The notes beneath the pieces are model-generated. The model did no database searches. It was not told the origin of the DNA and saw only the letters and a program-made list of their open reading frames with translations. Shown here in pieces: positions 1-9,739 of a DNA stretch of 64,000 nt. Positions within the stretch are counted from its first letter, which is position 1. The number at the start of each line of letters is the position of its first letter. The stretch comes from Anaerococcus provencensis. Lineage in GTDB: Bacteria; Bacillota; Clostridia; Tissierellales; Peptoniphilaceae. Position numbers and translations under genes: made by a program. The stretch lies in assembly GCF_000312365.2 (NCBI RefSeq), contig NZ_HG003687.1:171815-235814 (forward strand). Reading direction: 5' to 3'.

Positions 1-3000
1 GGTGCAAAAGATATTACAAAAGATGTTAAAAAAGGCGTAGACAATTCACGTTTTGGTCAGCCACCAAGACTAAAACTAGACTTCCCAGCAACTGATAAGC
101 CATTAGTAATTGACATCAAAGTTCCATACAAGGAAGAATATGGTGGAGTTGGTACTGGTATGGATTGGACTGAAAATGGTACAACATACTGGAAGAGCGA
201 CTACTACGAAAGAGCAAGTGTAATCAAAGAAGCATCTCCTGTAGTATCAAATGATGGAAATATCGTAGGTTCATATGTATCCGAAGGATCCTTAGATGTA
301 ACAAATGAGTTCAAAACATTTGACTTCAAACTTAAAAAGGTAAAAGAGGGTTCTGAAGCCTCAGCAATCGAAGGTGCGAAGTTTAAGTTAACTGGACCTG
401 GCGAAGGTGGAGAAGAAAGAGAAATTACAACTGGAAAAGATGGTATAATTTCCTTTGACAAACTAAGACCAGGAATCTACAAACTAGAAGAAATCGAACC
501 TGCACCAGGTTATGAAAAATCAAACGTAGATTGGACAGTAAGAATAACATCTGATGGCAATAAGTATATCAAGGTTAATAAACAAACAGGTGTTACAGAA
601 AATACTAATCTAGTTGATCCAAATGCTAACGGTACAAATTCCAACACACCAGTAAGAACTTTAGCTTACAGCAATCTTTTAGATAATAATAGAGGAATGT
701 TAGCTAATAATAACTTAGCAAATGCTCCAAGCCTAAAATCTATGAGAGAATTTACCACTGGAGAAATATTAGCTGAAGACATACTAGAATTTTCAGATGA
801 ATCAATCCCTACTCCACAAAGAGCGGCAAGTGATTGGCAAAAAGTTGATCCAAGTGCTTCTACTGGAAGAAGAGTTAATATTCAAGACAAGGACTTAGCA
901 AGCACAAAAATCACTGAAATCAATAAAGTTGAAAAGAAGTTTAGGCAAGTTTTCTTACTCAAAGACGGTTCTTCTGATTCAAAAAGAGAAGTTCAATTCC
1001 ATAGAGAGCCAGAAGATTATGGTATAAGTTTAAATGATGGTGGTAAGACTACTTATAAAATTTATACAGTAGATCCTAAATCAACTTTGGATAATCCAAT
1101 AAAATTAAAAGATGTCACAAAAGAATGTACACAAACTTATCCAACACCATCTGGCAAAAAACAAAGGATTAAGTCTGAAATTCCAGCGAGAATTAGAGGA
1201 CATCTATATGTTGAAATAGAAACACCATATAATAATCAATATGGAGTAGGCTTAGGCGTTGATTATATTTATTCTAAGGGCTCAGGTCCTTGGGGTGATA
1301 TTTCAAGTCTATGGATTGCTGACTCATATGATAAAGAATCATCAATAAATAAGAACCTAGTTTCATCATATAATCTAAATATTACTAATGGAGCAAATGG
1401 TACTGTTACAGCAAATAAAACTACTGGAATTAAAAAAGACGAGCAAGTCACATTAACTGTTACTCCAAGCAATGAATACCAACTTGAAAAATTGACAGTA
1501 GCTGGACTTGATGTAACAAGTAAGGTGGCAGATGGAAAATATTCATTTACTATGCCAGCAAGTAATGTTGCAGTATCAGCTACATTTAAAGCAAAATTAT
1601 ATTCAGTATGGACACAAAGTGTAGAACATGGTTCTATTTCTGCAAGTCCAAATAGTAATCTAAAAGCTGGAGATAAAGTTACAATAACTGCTAACCCAAA
1701 TCCTGGCTATAAGTTAGAAAAGATAACTTATAACGATAATAATGGACAGGAACAAACTTTAACCTTAGATCAAAATAATCAATTTATAATGCCAGCCTAT
1801 AGCGTGGCACTTACAGCTCACTTTAAAGACGCACGACCAAGCTATAATGTAGAAGTAACTCAGCCTCAAACTGGTGGAACGATAAGTGCAAACCCAACAA
1901 GTGCAAAAGAGGGAGACATTGTTTCACTTTCTGCAACTCCAAGTGATGGATATCTATTAGATAAATTTGAAGTAACATATGGCAACGGACAAACTATTCA
2001 AGTAAATGAAAATAATCAATTTACAATGCCAAATTCTAAGGTTACAGTTACAGCAACATTTAAGGAAAAACCAAAGAATGTTTATCCAATAAGTATAGAG
2101 CCATCACAAAATGGTAGTGTAAGTGTAAAAGCTAGTGCAACAAATGGAGAAGAAGTTACAGTAAGTGTAAACCCAGATGATTACTACGAACTAGCAAGCC
2201 TAACTTATAATGGACAAGCTATTAACAAAGATGCTCAAGGAAACTATAAGTTTAAAATGCCAGATCAACCTGTAAGTATTTCTGCTTCCTTTAAACAAAA
2301 AGAAATAACAGGACCACAAGAAGGCGAAATTGCTATACCAAGTGATGGTAAATTAATTAAAATCACGAACAAACAAACAGGTCTTGATCTTAAGATATTC
2401 AAGAGAGATTCCAATAGTAGACCTCTTGAAGGTGGTAAGTTTACTTTAAAGAAAACAGATGAAAATTATACAACAGAAGATACAACATTTACAAAATTAG
2501 AAGGCGTTTCTGCAAGTGACGGTAAGTTAGTATTTAAAGATAGCGAAGGTAATGAACAGACTCTAGCCTTACAACCAGGTTATTATGTATTAGAAGAAAC
2601 AGAATCTCCATCAGGATACAAAAAAGCTCAAGCTCCTTGGAAAATTCATGTATATGAAGACACTACTACTAACCAATTAAAGGCAGACTACCAAGGACCA
2701 GACGAAACATCAAACTCTTTCGTAAGCTCTGATAAGGCTTTGGATGGCTATGATCCTAATAATACACAGGGACAAAATATAATAAAAACAACTGCGAATG
2801 GTATTAAATACGCAGCTCGTATGACTAATATCAATACAGAAGGTAAGACTTATATCCAAAGAATCTATATTGATACAAGAGACTACAATGGACCTGTCAA
2901 TGTTCAAATCAAACCAGTTGTAAAAAGAGAAGAAATAGATACTCCGGGACAACCTCCAGTAACTACAACACAAGGTGTAAAGACTGCCTATAGATCAACT

Positions 3001-6000
3001 TATGAGATAAAAGGATTAGCTAAAAATCCAAGTGATACAAAACTAAATGACATCTTCAGAAACTACACTATAGCAAACGACGATGTATCAGTAGTAAACA
3101 CAGCTAGATGGAGACCATTTGATTGGGGCTTTGATGAAGACCAATTAAACCTTGACCCAGGCGTTTACTATATAGATGTCGAAGGTTTCTATGACGACAA
3201 TATTACAAAAAAAGATATTGGCAAAATAGAAATGAAAGTTGACTTCATGACACCAAGATACTTCTGGCAAGCAGATGGTTTATACCAAAACGGCTATCAA
3301 CACTATAAACTTGGAGGTTCCTACCAAGCAGGTGCAGAAACTTTTGGGTCTGTCTACCAAAAAGATACTTATGAAAATGGAGTTCTTAAGAAAAAAGGCA
3401 CTCCTACTCCTTGGGGAGCATCACAACCAGCTGGACAAAAATATGCAAACTGGTTGAGCAAGGTATTTACAGATAGATATGGAAATAGAAGATATGCTGG
3501 TATAGTTGCAGTTTCTAATGGTAGTGAAGATAAAACTATTGATTCAGTTAAAACAAGTATAAACATCAGACCACTTTATTCATCTACTAAGAAGACTCAA
3601 GTTGGACCAGAAGGAATGGATATAGTCAATGACGAAGAAACTTATAATATCACCTTCTCTAAACACGGTCGTGATGATAAAGATGAAGATGTAAATAGCG
3701 AAGCAGTTACAAAGAGAAGACTTGAAGGTGCAGTATTCAAACTTCAAGAATTCGTAATCAATGACTACAAAGATGTTGAAGGCTCCAACGTATCATCTGC
3801 CTTTAATGGATACTTTGGATTTAGAGGGCTGAAACCAGGTAGATATAGACTTATGGAAGTAAAAGCTCCAAAAGACTACAAGCCGATTAATGGACCACTT
3901 CTATACTTCACAGTAGAAACTATCAAGACAAATTCTGGTAATATTGTAGATCCAGAGAGTGGAGAGGTTGTTGATATCAAATCTATTAATGTTAAATTCT
4001 CTGAAAATGATACTAAAGCTTATAAATTGAGCGACTTAAGTATGGTCAATCCAGATGATGCTAACCAAATCATAAAAGTAAGCGGTGTGGATTCAAAGAA
4101 AATTAGCATTAAGGATAGTCAAATTGTAAACCCTACTACAAATGCCATAGTTAATCTAAATGATTTAATTATCGTAACAGCAGATGGTCACGGATATCCT
4201 ATCAACCAAATTAAAATCGTTGATGGATCAAGTGGTTACATCTCACTAGAATATGATAAGGCAAATGGTGTTTACCAATACGTTCCAGAAAAATCCACAT
4301 CAGAAAAAGATGGTAAGCTAGTAGACTTCGTAACAAGCGCTACTGCCAAGAACATGGGTAAGATTGTAAACGAAAAACCTGGTAAAGGTGAAGTAACTAT
4401 TAAGAAAGTTGATGGTGGAAATAATATCCTTCCAGGAGCTAAGTTTAAAATAACCAACAAGGAAACAGGAAGATATGAAGAAGGAACAGTTGGTGAAGAC
4501 GGTAAACTTAAATTCACAGGTTTAAATATAGGTCATTATCGACTAGAAGAAATTAAATCACCTGATGGATATATCAACAACAAGCAAGTTTGGAACTTCA
4601 CTGTAGGTGGTGAAGGACTTGACCCATATGCAGGAGAAGCACCACAAAGAAGAAATGATGTATCAAGTAGCATCCAAATATCTGAATCAAAGCTAAGTGT
4701 ATTAAATCCAAATAGTAAAAAAGAAGGTTTACTATCTGATAATCAAAAAGAAATGCACCCACACCTAGGAGAAGTATTTGAATTTGCTAACAAATACACT
4801 ATTGACTCCAACTTAAAGATTAATCCTGGAGATTATTTTGTATTACAATTAAGTGAAAATATAGACCTCCACGGAATAATGGAGACAAATATTGCAAACC
4901 TTGATATAATTGCAGATGGAGTAGGTACAATAGCCAAGGCTAATTATAATAGAAAAGAAGGCACAATAACTTATACTTTCACAGACTATGCTAATACCTA
5001 TAACCTAATAGAATTTTCTAATAAGCTTAAAGCCTATATCAACCTAAACAAAGTACCAAAAGCAGGAAATCAAACGATAGGTCGTGGAGTAGTTGGTCAT
5101 AAAATGATACAAGATAGTATCAATGTCGTATATGATTCAATGACTGCAAGAGAAAAATATCAAGATAATAATGGATATTGGTATGAAATGAAACAAAATC
5201 ACCTCAACCTTGGATCAAAGATTATTAAATTTAATCCTGATACTGGTGAATTTGTTCATTACTACTATGTAAATAGAGATAGGAGTAATACTGAAAGATC
5301 AAGATTCTACTACTCACCAGATCAAGATATTGAGAACATGAATATCGAGTACTACTATCTTGATGGTAATGCAAATCTTGACGAGCTAATGCCATTATCA
5401 TTTGGTGTAAACGAAGATGATTCTAGACTTCCTGCACCTGTCTTGGCAAGATCTAGAACATATCTTGATGCAGGCCAAGAAGTAAGTGTTGAATTTCCTA
5501 ATGGTCTAAATTTCAATTCATCCTATATCTTCAAAGTTACAGGTAGAGTAGTTGGAGATGATAAAGAAGGCTATGTAGCACATGGTATGCTTCAATTCAT
5601 AGATTACACAGGCCGCTATGTAACAAGATGGGATAAACAATACTTCTTTAAAAATGAAGCTGCTGCAAAAGCTGACCTAAATATTCAAGCCGTAAACCCA
5701 GAAAATATAATCAAATTCAAAAAAGTTGACCAAGATGGCAAAGCTCTAGCAGGTGCTAAATTCCAACTTCAATATAAACAAGGAGAAAACTGGGTAGTTG
5801 ATAAATCTAGAGATAAAACAACTGGGGATGACGGATTATTTGAATATACTAAGCTTAAACCAGGTAGCTACAGGGTAATGGAAACATCTGCACCAACTGG
5901 ATATAAGAAAGCAAAAGATCCAGTAGCAGTATTTGATGTAGATGAAAACGGTAGAATCATTAGAAAAGATAAAACTATAACTCCAGTAGCTGGAACAGCA

Positions 6001-6639
6001 GAAAACACTTCAAATAATGAAGAAGAACATGGAATAACACCTATTGAAATAGTAAATAAGAAAGAGCATAAGATAAGCTTTGTTAAAGTCGATGCAGAAA
6101 ATAATGCAAGAAAACTTGAAGGTGCAGAATTTGAAGTTTGGTATAAGGCCAATGAAGATGACAAAGAATATATTAAACTAAAACTTTACGAAAAAACATC
6201 TGAAGGTAAAACTGAAAGACTAGCTCTTAAGGCTGATGAAACAGCACCAGCAGGATATAACGAAGTTAAGGTCTTTACGACAGGAACTGACGGTAAACTA
6301 GGATTCAAATTCTACGACCCAGGCTACTACGCACTAAAAGAAACAAAGGCTCCAAAAGGTTATGGAAAACCAAGAGATTTTGTATACGAATTTAGACTAG
6401 TAGGTGGTAAGATTCAAACTAAGCAGACAGAAGGCGATAGCGAAAACTATGAAGACATTGATTCAAATAATCCTATAAATATAGAAAACAAAAAATCAAC
6501 CTTCCCACTAACAGGTGGAAATGGAGTATTTATAGGTTTTGCAATCATAGGTACAGCAGTGATGCTTACAGCATTAGCATATTTTGGCATTTACCAAAAT
6601 GACAAAAATAGAAGAAGATCTGCAAGGTACAAGGAATAA
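1..6639 (+). CDS. Giant LPXTG-anchored Cna-B adhesin / pilus tip-type protein (5' end outside window)
   Basis: The reading frame is open from base 1, so the true start lies upstream; 2212 residues are visible (numbered from base 1). Visible order: a Cna-B-type domain (about 121-175, GAKFKL...YKLEEIEPAPGY), four bacterial beta repeats of the InlB/Flg_new_2 kind (about 458-770, each ending F.MP...V..TA.FK), then further Cna-B domains near 794-886, 1216-1310, 1464-1535, 1903-1985 and 2024-2135. The C terminus has a sortase signal FPLTGG (from residue 2168), a hydrophobic segment and a basic tail (KNRRR). Such proteins are covalently attached to peptidoglycan or to pilus shafts; Cna-B domains often carry intramolecular isopeptide bonds. 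The size and repeated Cna-B domains suggest a pilus tip or ancillary adhesin served by the class C sortases at 12.8-15.6 kb. The ligand is unknown. Confidence is high for the class and low for the precise role. Confidence 0.9.
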   Translation, partial: GAKDITKDVKKGVDNSRFGQPPRLKLDFPATDKPLVIDIKVPYKEEYGGVGTGMDWTENGTTYWKSDYYERASVIKEASPVVSNDGNIVGSYVSEGSLDVTNEFKTFDFKLKKVKEGSEASAIEGAKFKLTGPGEGGEEREITTGKDGIISFDKLRPGIYKLEEIEPAPGYEKSNVDWTVRITSDGNKYIKVNKQTGVTENTNLVDPNANGTNSNTPVRTLAYSNLLDNNRGMLANNNLANAPSLKSMREFTTGEILAEDILEFSDESIPTPQRAASDWQKVDPSASTGRRVNIQDKDLASTKITEINKVEKKFRQVFLLKDGSSDSKREVQFHREPEDYGISLNDGGKTTYKIYTVDPKSTLDNPIKLKDVTKECTQTYPTPSGKKQRIKSEIPARIRGHLYVEIETPYNNQYGVGLGVDYIYSKGSGPWGDISSLWIADSYDKESSINKNLVSSYNLNITNGANGTVTANKTTGIKKDEQVTLTVTPSNEYQLEKLTVAGLDVTSKVADGKYSFTMPASNVAVSATFKAKLYSVWTQSVEHGSISASPNSNLKAGDKVTITANPNPGYKLEKITYNDNNGQEQTLTLDQNNQFIMPAYSVALTAHFKDARPSYNVEVTQPQTGGTISANPTSAKEGDIVSLSATPSDGYLLDKFEVTYGNGQTIQVNENNQFTMPNSKVTVTATFKEKPKNVYPISIEPSQNGSVSVKASATNGEEVTVSVNPDDYYELASLTYNGQAINKDAQGNYKFKMPDQPVSISASFKQKEITGPQEGEIAIPSDGKLIKITNKQTGLDLKIFKRDSNSRPLEGGKFTLKKTDENYTTEDTTFTKLEGVSASDGKLVFKDSEGNEQTLALQPGYYVLEETESPSGYKKAQAPWKIHVYEDTTTNQLKADYQGPDETSNSFVSSDKALDGYDPNNTQGQNIIKTTANGIKYAARMTNINTEGKTYIQRIYIDTRDYNGPVNVQIKPVVKREEIDTPGQPPVTTTQGVKTAYRSTYEIKGLAKNPSDTKLNDIFRNYTIANDDVSVVNTARWRPFDWGFDEDQLNLDPGVYYIDVEGFYDDNITKKDIGKIEMKVDFMTPRYFWQADGLYQNGYQHYKLGGSYQAGAETFGSVYQKDTYENGVLKKKGTPTPWGASQPAGQKYANWLSKVFTDRYGNRRYAGIVAVSNGSEDKTIDSVKTSINIRPLYSSTKKTQVGPEGMDIVNDEETYNITFSKHGRDDKDEDVNSEAVTKRRLEGAVFKLQEFVINDYKDVEGSNVSSAFNGYFGFRGLKPGRYRLMEVKAPKDYKPINGPLLYFTVETIKTNSGNIVDPESGEVVDIKSINVKFSENDTKAYKLSDLSMVNPDDANQIIKVSGVDSKKISIKDSQIVNPTTNAIVNLNDLIIVTADGHGYPINQIKIVDGSSGYISLEYDKANGVYQYVPEKSTSEKDGKLVDFVTSATAKNMGKIVNEKPGKGEVTIKKVDGGNNILPGAKFKITNKETGRYEEGTVGEDGKLKFTGLNIGHYRLEEIKSPDGYINNKQVWNFTVGGEGLDPYAGEAPQRRNDVSSSIQISESKLSVLNPNSKKEGLLSDNQKEMHPHLGEVFEFANKYTIDSNLKINPGDYFVLQLSENIDLHGIMETNIANLDIIADGVGTIAKANYNRKEGTITYTFTDYANTYNLIEFSNKLKAYINLNKVPKAGNQTIGRGVVGHKMIQDSINVVYDSMTAREKYQDNNGYWYEMKQNHLNLGSKIIKFNPDTGEFVHYYYVNRDRSNTERSRFYYSPDQDIENMNIEYYYLDGNANLDELMPLSFGVNEDDSRLPAPVLARSRTYLDAGQEVSVEFPNGLNFNSSYIFKVTGRVVGDDKEGYVAHGMLQFIDYTGRYVTRWDKQYFFKNEAAAKADLNIQAVNPENIIKFKKVDQDGKALAGAKFQLQYKQGENWVVDKSRDKTTGDDGLFEYTKLKPGSYRVMETSAPTGYKKAKDPVAVFDVDENGRIIRKDKTITPVAGTAENTSNNEEEHGITPIEIVNKKEHKISFVKVDAENNARKLEGAEFEVWYKANEDDKEYIKLKLYEKTSEGKTERLALKADETAPAGYNEVKVFTTGTDGKLGFKFYDPGYYALKETKAPKGYGKPRDFVYEFRLVGGKIQTKQTEGDSENYEDIDSNNPINIENKKSTFPLTGGNGVFIGFAIIGTAVMLTALAYFGIYQNDKNRRRSARYKE

Positions 6640-6660
6640 TTCTAGAATATAGAGTTTTTA

Positions 6661-6702
6661 ACAAGCACTAAGGGGATAAGCCCCTCAAGTGCTTGTTTTT
6701 TT
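6661..6702 (+). terminator. Rho-independent terminator of the adhesin gene
   Basis: Stem ACAAGCACT/AGTGCTTGT with an inner AGGGG/CCCCT stem and an eight-T run. The opposite strand has no T run at the matching place, so it mainly serves the plus-strand gene. The stop codon of the convergent sigma-like gene begins inside the T run. Confidence 0.9.
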
Positions 6703-7204
6703 ATCTTTCCATCAAATCTTTGAGCTTCTTAAGGCTAAAGCTGTGTCTATTTGCTACAGTTTTGGAAGAAATATTTAATATATGACCTATTTCCGCATTG
6801 GACAAGTTCTCCCAATACTTTAGTCTTATAATTTCCTGGTCCTTTTGGCTAAGCTGTCCTATAGCAAGGTAGAGGTCCTTGTAATTATTAAGAATTTGAA
6901 CTTCAAAATCATAATCATCGGGGATGGTATCAACTATAGGATTACCATTTTGGTCGAAATCATCCAGACTTTGGGGATTTAGTTTCTTTGTCCTGTCCAA
7001 ATAGTGGTAGCGAAGCTGATTTTTCAAGAAATTCCCAAAAGTCCCCTTGCTTTCGTCATAAGCAGGGATACACTCCACAAGAATCATCCTAGTCTGGTCA
7101 ATATCCTCATCATAATCAAAAGAAGGAAACTTCCTCGCCATTGATATTAAAAGTGGCATATATGAATCAATAATTTGCTTTGAATTGGCTAATGTAATTT
7201 GCAT
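6701..7204 (-). CDS. Sigma-70 family RNA polymerase sigma factor-like protein
   Basis: 167 aa. The N-terminal half resembles sigma region 2 (DIDQTRMILVECIPAYDESKGTFGNFLKNQLRYHYLD) and the C-terminal half is a region 4 helix-turn-helix (LSQKDQEIIRLKYWENLSNAEIGHILNISSKTVANRH). Region 3 is absent, so it looks like a small alternative or element-encoded sigma factor that would redirect RNA polymerase to a limited set of promoters. The start is ATG with GAAAGG upstream. It is transcribed convergently with the giant adhesin and lies inside pilus locus 1, so it may regulate surface genes; that is inference. Two GC-rich palindromes sit just upstream of its ribosome site (7220-7247). Confidence 0.8.
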   Translation of the reverse strand: MQITLANSKQIIDSYMPLLISMARKFPSFDYDEDIDQTRMILVECIPAYDESKGTFGNFLKNQLRYHYLDRTKKLNPQSLDDFDQNGNPIVDTIPDDYDFEVQILNNYKDLYLAIGQLSQKDQEIIRLKYWENLSNAEIGHILNISSKTVANRHSFSLKKLKDLMER

Positions 7205-7219
7205 AATAAAAACCTTTCA

Positions 7220-7247
7220 AAGCGGCCGCTTATTAAATTTGTCGACA
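7220..7247. promoter_or_regulatory. Paired palindromes upstream of the sigma-like gene
   Basis: A perfect 12-bp palindrome AAGCGGCCGCTT (7220-7231) and an 8-bp palindrome TGTCGACA (7240-7247) lie within 45 bases upstream of the minus-strand start. They are GC-rich in an AT-rich background. They could be operator sites; no binding protein can be named. Confidence 0.3.
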
Positions 7248-7426
7248 CAATAATGGTATAAGAAAAAGAAGAAAAAGTTTAATTGGATAAAGGGCAATAA
7301 GAAGAAAAGAAAAGGGATAAAAGGGGAGATGTGGGGAGGAGAGCTAGGTAGAAAAAGGAATAAAGCGAAAAAATTAATTGTTATAACAAGGGTGTAAACA
7401 ACACATCCGATCTTTGATTGTCATCC

Positions 7427-7526
7427 AAGAGGGAAAACTAGCCATCCGCTCGCTATAGGCTAGGCTGAAGGATGCCATAAAGCACCGCTGGCCAGGAGAT
7501 TCTTCGCGTTCGCTCAGAATGACAAT
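7427..7526 (+). repeat. Dispersed intergenic repeat, copy 1
   Basis: A 100-bp copy bounded by inverted ends ATTGTCAT / ATGACAAT. It carries the family hallmark GGAGATTCTTCGCG..CGCTCAGAATGACA near its right end. It is non-coding. At least eight relatives occur in this window (see the others). Confidence 0.7.
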
Positions 7527-7555
7527 CTTCCGGTTGGTGGCGTTAGTGCTCTTAT

Positions 7556-7734
7556 CCCTGTAATCCTTCTTGATCTATCCCGATTTCATATATTGAAATC
7601 GATGGAAGGTCAAATGTCGCGAAGTCCAAATCTATATGATTTGGCTAACGTAGCCGACTGAGGCCGTAGGCCGTAGGATCTTTTAAAGTACCGTTCAGCC
7701 AGGGAATTATTCGCTGACTCTCAGAATGACAGGG
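7556..7734 (+). repeat. Dispersed intergenic repeat, copy 2 (long form)
   Basis: About 180 bp. It begins CCCTGTAATCC and ends CAGAATGACAGGG. It holds the central module GATGGAAGGTCAAATGTCGCG ... GATTTGGCTAACG ... CCGACTGAGGCCGTAGG shared with the copies at 9286 and 21714. An internal hairpin (TTTCATATATTGAAA) sits in the variable loop. Confidence 0.7.
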
Positions 7735-7761
7735 GTGTAGTGTTTACACTAATGATTTAAT

Positions 7762-7821
7762 ACGCGTTATCGTTCCAAAAATGCAACGTAAAATGAAACG
7801 CAAATTTTACGTTGCATTTTT
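7762..7821. repeat. 60-bp hairpin repeat, left of the AlbA_2 gene
   Basis: Starts ACGCGTTATCGTTCC and contains a perfect 18-bp stem (AAAAATGCAACGTAAAAT pairing with ATTTTACGTTGCATTTTT) around an 8-base loop. Matches the repeat at 9127-9186 at 58 of 60 positions in the same orientation. It lies between the dispersed repeat and the ribosome site of the AlbA_2 gene, so it may act as upstream terminator, operator or element end. Confidence 0.75.
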
Positions 7822-7857
7822 TTACTATTTATTCTATGATATGACTAAGGAGAAGTT

Positions 7858-9117
7858 ATGGAAGTATATAATTATGAATTAAAATCAAAGCTTACTGATA
7901 AGTTCCTTAAGACTGTTTCATCATTTGCCAATTATAATGATGGTAGGATAATATTTGGTTTGGACAATGAGGGCAATGCTGTTGGTATGGATGATTTAGA
8001 TGGGGCCAAGCTAGCTATTGAAAACAAGATTAATGATAGTATAAAACCTAGACCAGAGTTTAAAATCGATATTGACTTTGAGAATTCTAGTATAATTTTG
8101 ACTGTTTTTGAAGGGGAAAACAAGCCTTATTATTATCATAATAAAGCTTATAAGAGAAGCGACTCCTCTGATGTAGAGGTGGATAGGGATGAACTTAGTG
8201 AACTTATACTATTTGGAAAAAATTTGGATTATGAGCAATTAGCAAGTAAGGAGCAAAATTTAAGCTTCAATTATTTTAATTCTGAAGTTATGAGTCAAAT
8301 CAATATAAGCAATCCAGGACTTGATATTTTAAAATCTTTTGATCTCTATGATGATAGGAATGGATATAATGTCGCTGGTCTTTTGATATCAGACTCCAAT
8401 AATTTTAACATTATAGATTTGGCAAAATTTGGTGATAGTATTAGCGACATTGAGTTTAGAAAGACTATTAAAGGTATTTCTATTCTAGAATCATTTAATA
8501 TGACTGTGGAATATTACAAACAATACTACAACCCAGAAGTTATAGAGGGTAAGCAAAGAAATACTATTGAAAAAATACCTCTTAAAGCTTTTAGGGAAGC
8601 ATTAGCTAATGCATTAGTTCATAGAAAATGGGACAGGGATGAATATATTAGCATTAGTTTTTATGATGATAGAATAGAAATAACATCCCCTGGTGGTCTT
8701 CCTAATAATATTAGTGAATATGAATATCTCAATAGTAGGGTGTCATCTCCTAGAAATCCCATCATTTCGAATATATTTTTTAGATTGAAATACATTGATA
8801 AATTAGGTACTGGTATTTTTAGGATTAAAGAAGCTTATGAAAATAGTACTTCTATTCCTTCGTTTGTGATTAGCGAGAATTTCGTAACGGTTGTATTGCC
8901 GATATTAAAGAGTATTAATATGGAAGATTTTTCACAAGAAGGCCAAGAAATACTCAGAATTTTAGAAAAATCTGATGAAAAATCAAGGCTTGAGCTAGAA
9001 GAAATCACAGGCTATAATAAAACAAAGACAATAAGAATTCTCAATGAACTACGTGACAATGGAGCAATAGAAGTAGTGGGTATCGGCAGAGGTACAAAAT
9101 ATAAAAGTAGAATCTAA
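7858..9117 (+). CDS. AlbA_2 / HATPase_c_4 domain putative transcriptional regulator
   Basis: 419 aa. N-terminal Schlafen-type AlbA_2 domain (about 1-115: YELKSKL...FANYNDGRIIFGLDNEGNAVG), then a HATPase_c_4-like segment (about 245-335: REALANALVHRKWDRDEYISISFYDDRIEITSPGGLP ... KLGTGIFRI), then a C-terminal winged helix (about 365-419: ILEKSDEKSRLELEEITGYNKTKTIRIL). This is the standard layout of the family called ATP-binding or divergent AAA_4 DNA-binding regulators, whose physiological role is mostly unknown. ATG start with AAGGAG at 7846-7851. The gene sits alone and is bracketed by two nearly identical 60-bp hairpin repeats, which suggests a small transferable cassette or self-regulation through the repeats (inference). 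Confidence 0.8.
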   Translation: MEVYNYELKSKLTDKFLKTVSSFANYNDGRIIFGLDNEGNAVGMDDLDGAKLAIENKINDSIKPRPEFKIDIDFENSSIILTVFEGENKPYYYHNKAYKRSDSSDVEVDRDELSELILFGKNLDYEQLASKEQNLSFNYFNSEVMSQINISNPGLDILKSFDLYDDRNGYNVAGLLISDSNNFNIIDLAKFGDSISDIEFRKTIKGISILESFNMTVEYYKQYYNPEVIEGKQRNTIEKIPLKAFREALANALVHRKWDRDEYISISFYDDRIEITSPGGLPNNISEYEYLNSRVSSPRNPIISNIFFRLKYIDKLGTGIFRIKEAYENSTSIPSFVISENFVTVVLPILKSINMEDFSQEGQEILRILEKSDEKSRLELEEITGYNKTKTIRILNELRDNGAIEVVGIGRGTKYKSRI

Positions 9118-9126
9118 ATAAACGAA

Positions 9127-9186
9127 ACGCATTATCGTTCCAAAAATGCAACGCAAAATGAAACGCAAATTTTACGTTGCATTTTT
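9127..9186. repeat. 60-bp hairpin repeat, right of the AlbA_2 gene
   Basis: Direct repeat of 7762-7821 with two mismatches, starting 9 bases after the AlbA_2 stop codon. Here the stem is longer, because CGTTCCAAA on the left pairs with TTTGGAACG ending near 9196. It has a T-rich 3' arm and could serve as the gene's terminator. Confidence 0.75.
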
Positions 9187-9285
9187 ATTTGGAACGTATT
9201 TGGTTTCTTAGTATACTTTCAAATGAGACTAGTATATAATCTCTGTAATCCTTGATGAAGCGAAATAGACACTAATCTTTCCCCT

Positions 9286-9457
9286 TGTCATCCTTCTTGA
9301 CCTATCCCAATTCTCATATGAGAATTGATGGAAGGTCAAATGTCGCGAAGTCCAAATCTATATGATTTGGCTAACGGAGCCGACTGAGGCCGTAGACCGT
9401 AGGATCTCATAAAGTATTGATTAGCCAGGGGATTCTTCGCATTCGCTCAGAATGACA
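9286..9457 (+). repeat. Dispersed intergenic repeat, copy 3 (long form)
   Basis: Runs from TGTCATCCTTCTTGACC to CAGAATGACA and is closely similar to the 7556 copy. It includes the internal hairpin AATTCTCATATGAGAATT, the GGAAGGTCAAATGTCGCGAAG block and the GAGGCCGTAG block. Non-coding. Confidence 0.75.
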
Positions 9458-9489
9458 GTGTTGGGTGGTTGCATTGAATTTCTTCCCCC

Positions 9490-9528
9490 TGTCATCCTGG
9501 AGGGAGGCCCTTTTGGGGCCGACTGAAG
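9490..9528 (+). repeat. Dispersed intergenic repeat, copy 4 (left-end fragment)
   Basis: Only the left part is present (TGTCATCCTGGAGGGAGGCC...GCCGACTGAAG). The right end with ATGACA is missing. The rest of the 9530-9640 gap is AT-rich with no recognised feature before the pilin promoter. Confidence 0.5.
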
Positions 9529-9642
9529 TATTTCCATTCTAAATCCTCCTTTTTAAATTCACATCTATTTTTCTCTTTATCTGAAAACATTTTTATATTT
9601 AATAATTTTGTTCTAACATCCCTAAAATTCAAGCTTTTTTGA

Positions 9643-9671
9643 TTGTATAAATCCTAGCTTTAAGATATAAT
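9643..9671 (+). promoter_or_regulatory. Promoter of the Cna-B pilin gene
   Basis: TTGTAT, a 17-base spacer and TATAAT, followed by ATAG. The transcript would start near 9678, leaving a leader of about 60 nt before the ATG at 9740. The same hexamers, spacing and TATAATATAG context occur at 32602-32630 before the third pilin. Confidence 0.65.
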
Positions 9672-9739
9672 ATAGGTGACTAAGTCTGTTTTATTACAGA
9701 ATACGGGAATTATAGAAAAATTTTATTATAGGAGTTGTT

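Noticed and set aside
7220..7247. Cloning or vector sequence (NotI- and SalI-like sites together)
   Set aside because: The flanks are normal host-like DNA continuous with the sigma-like gene and no vector backbone follows.
7427..9528. CRISPR array
   Set aside because: The repeats are few, long, of different length and not evenly spaced, and no cas gene is present.
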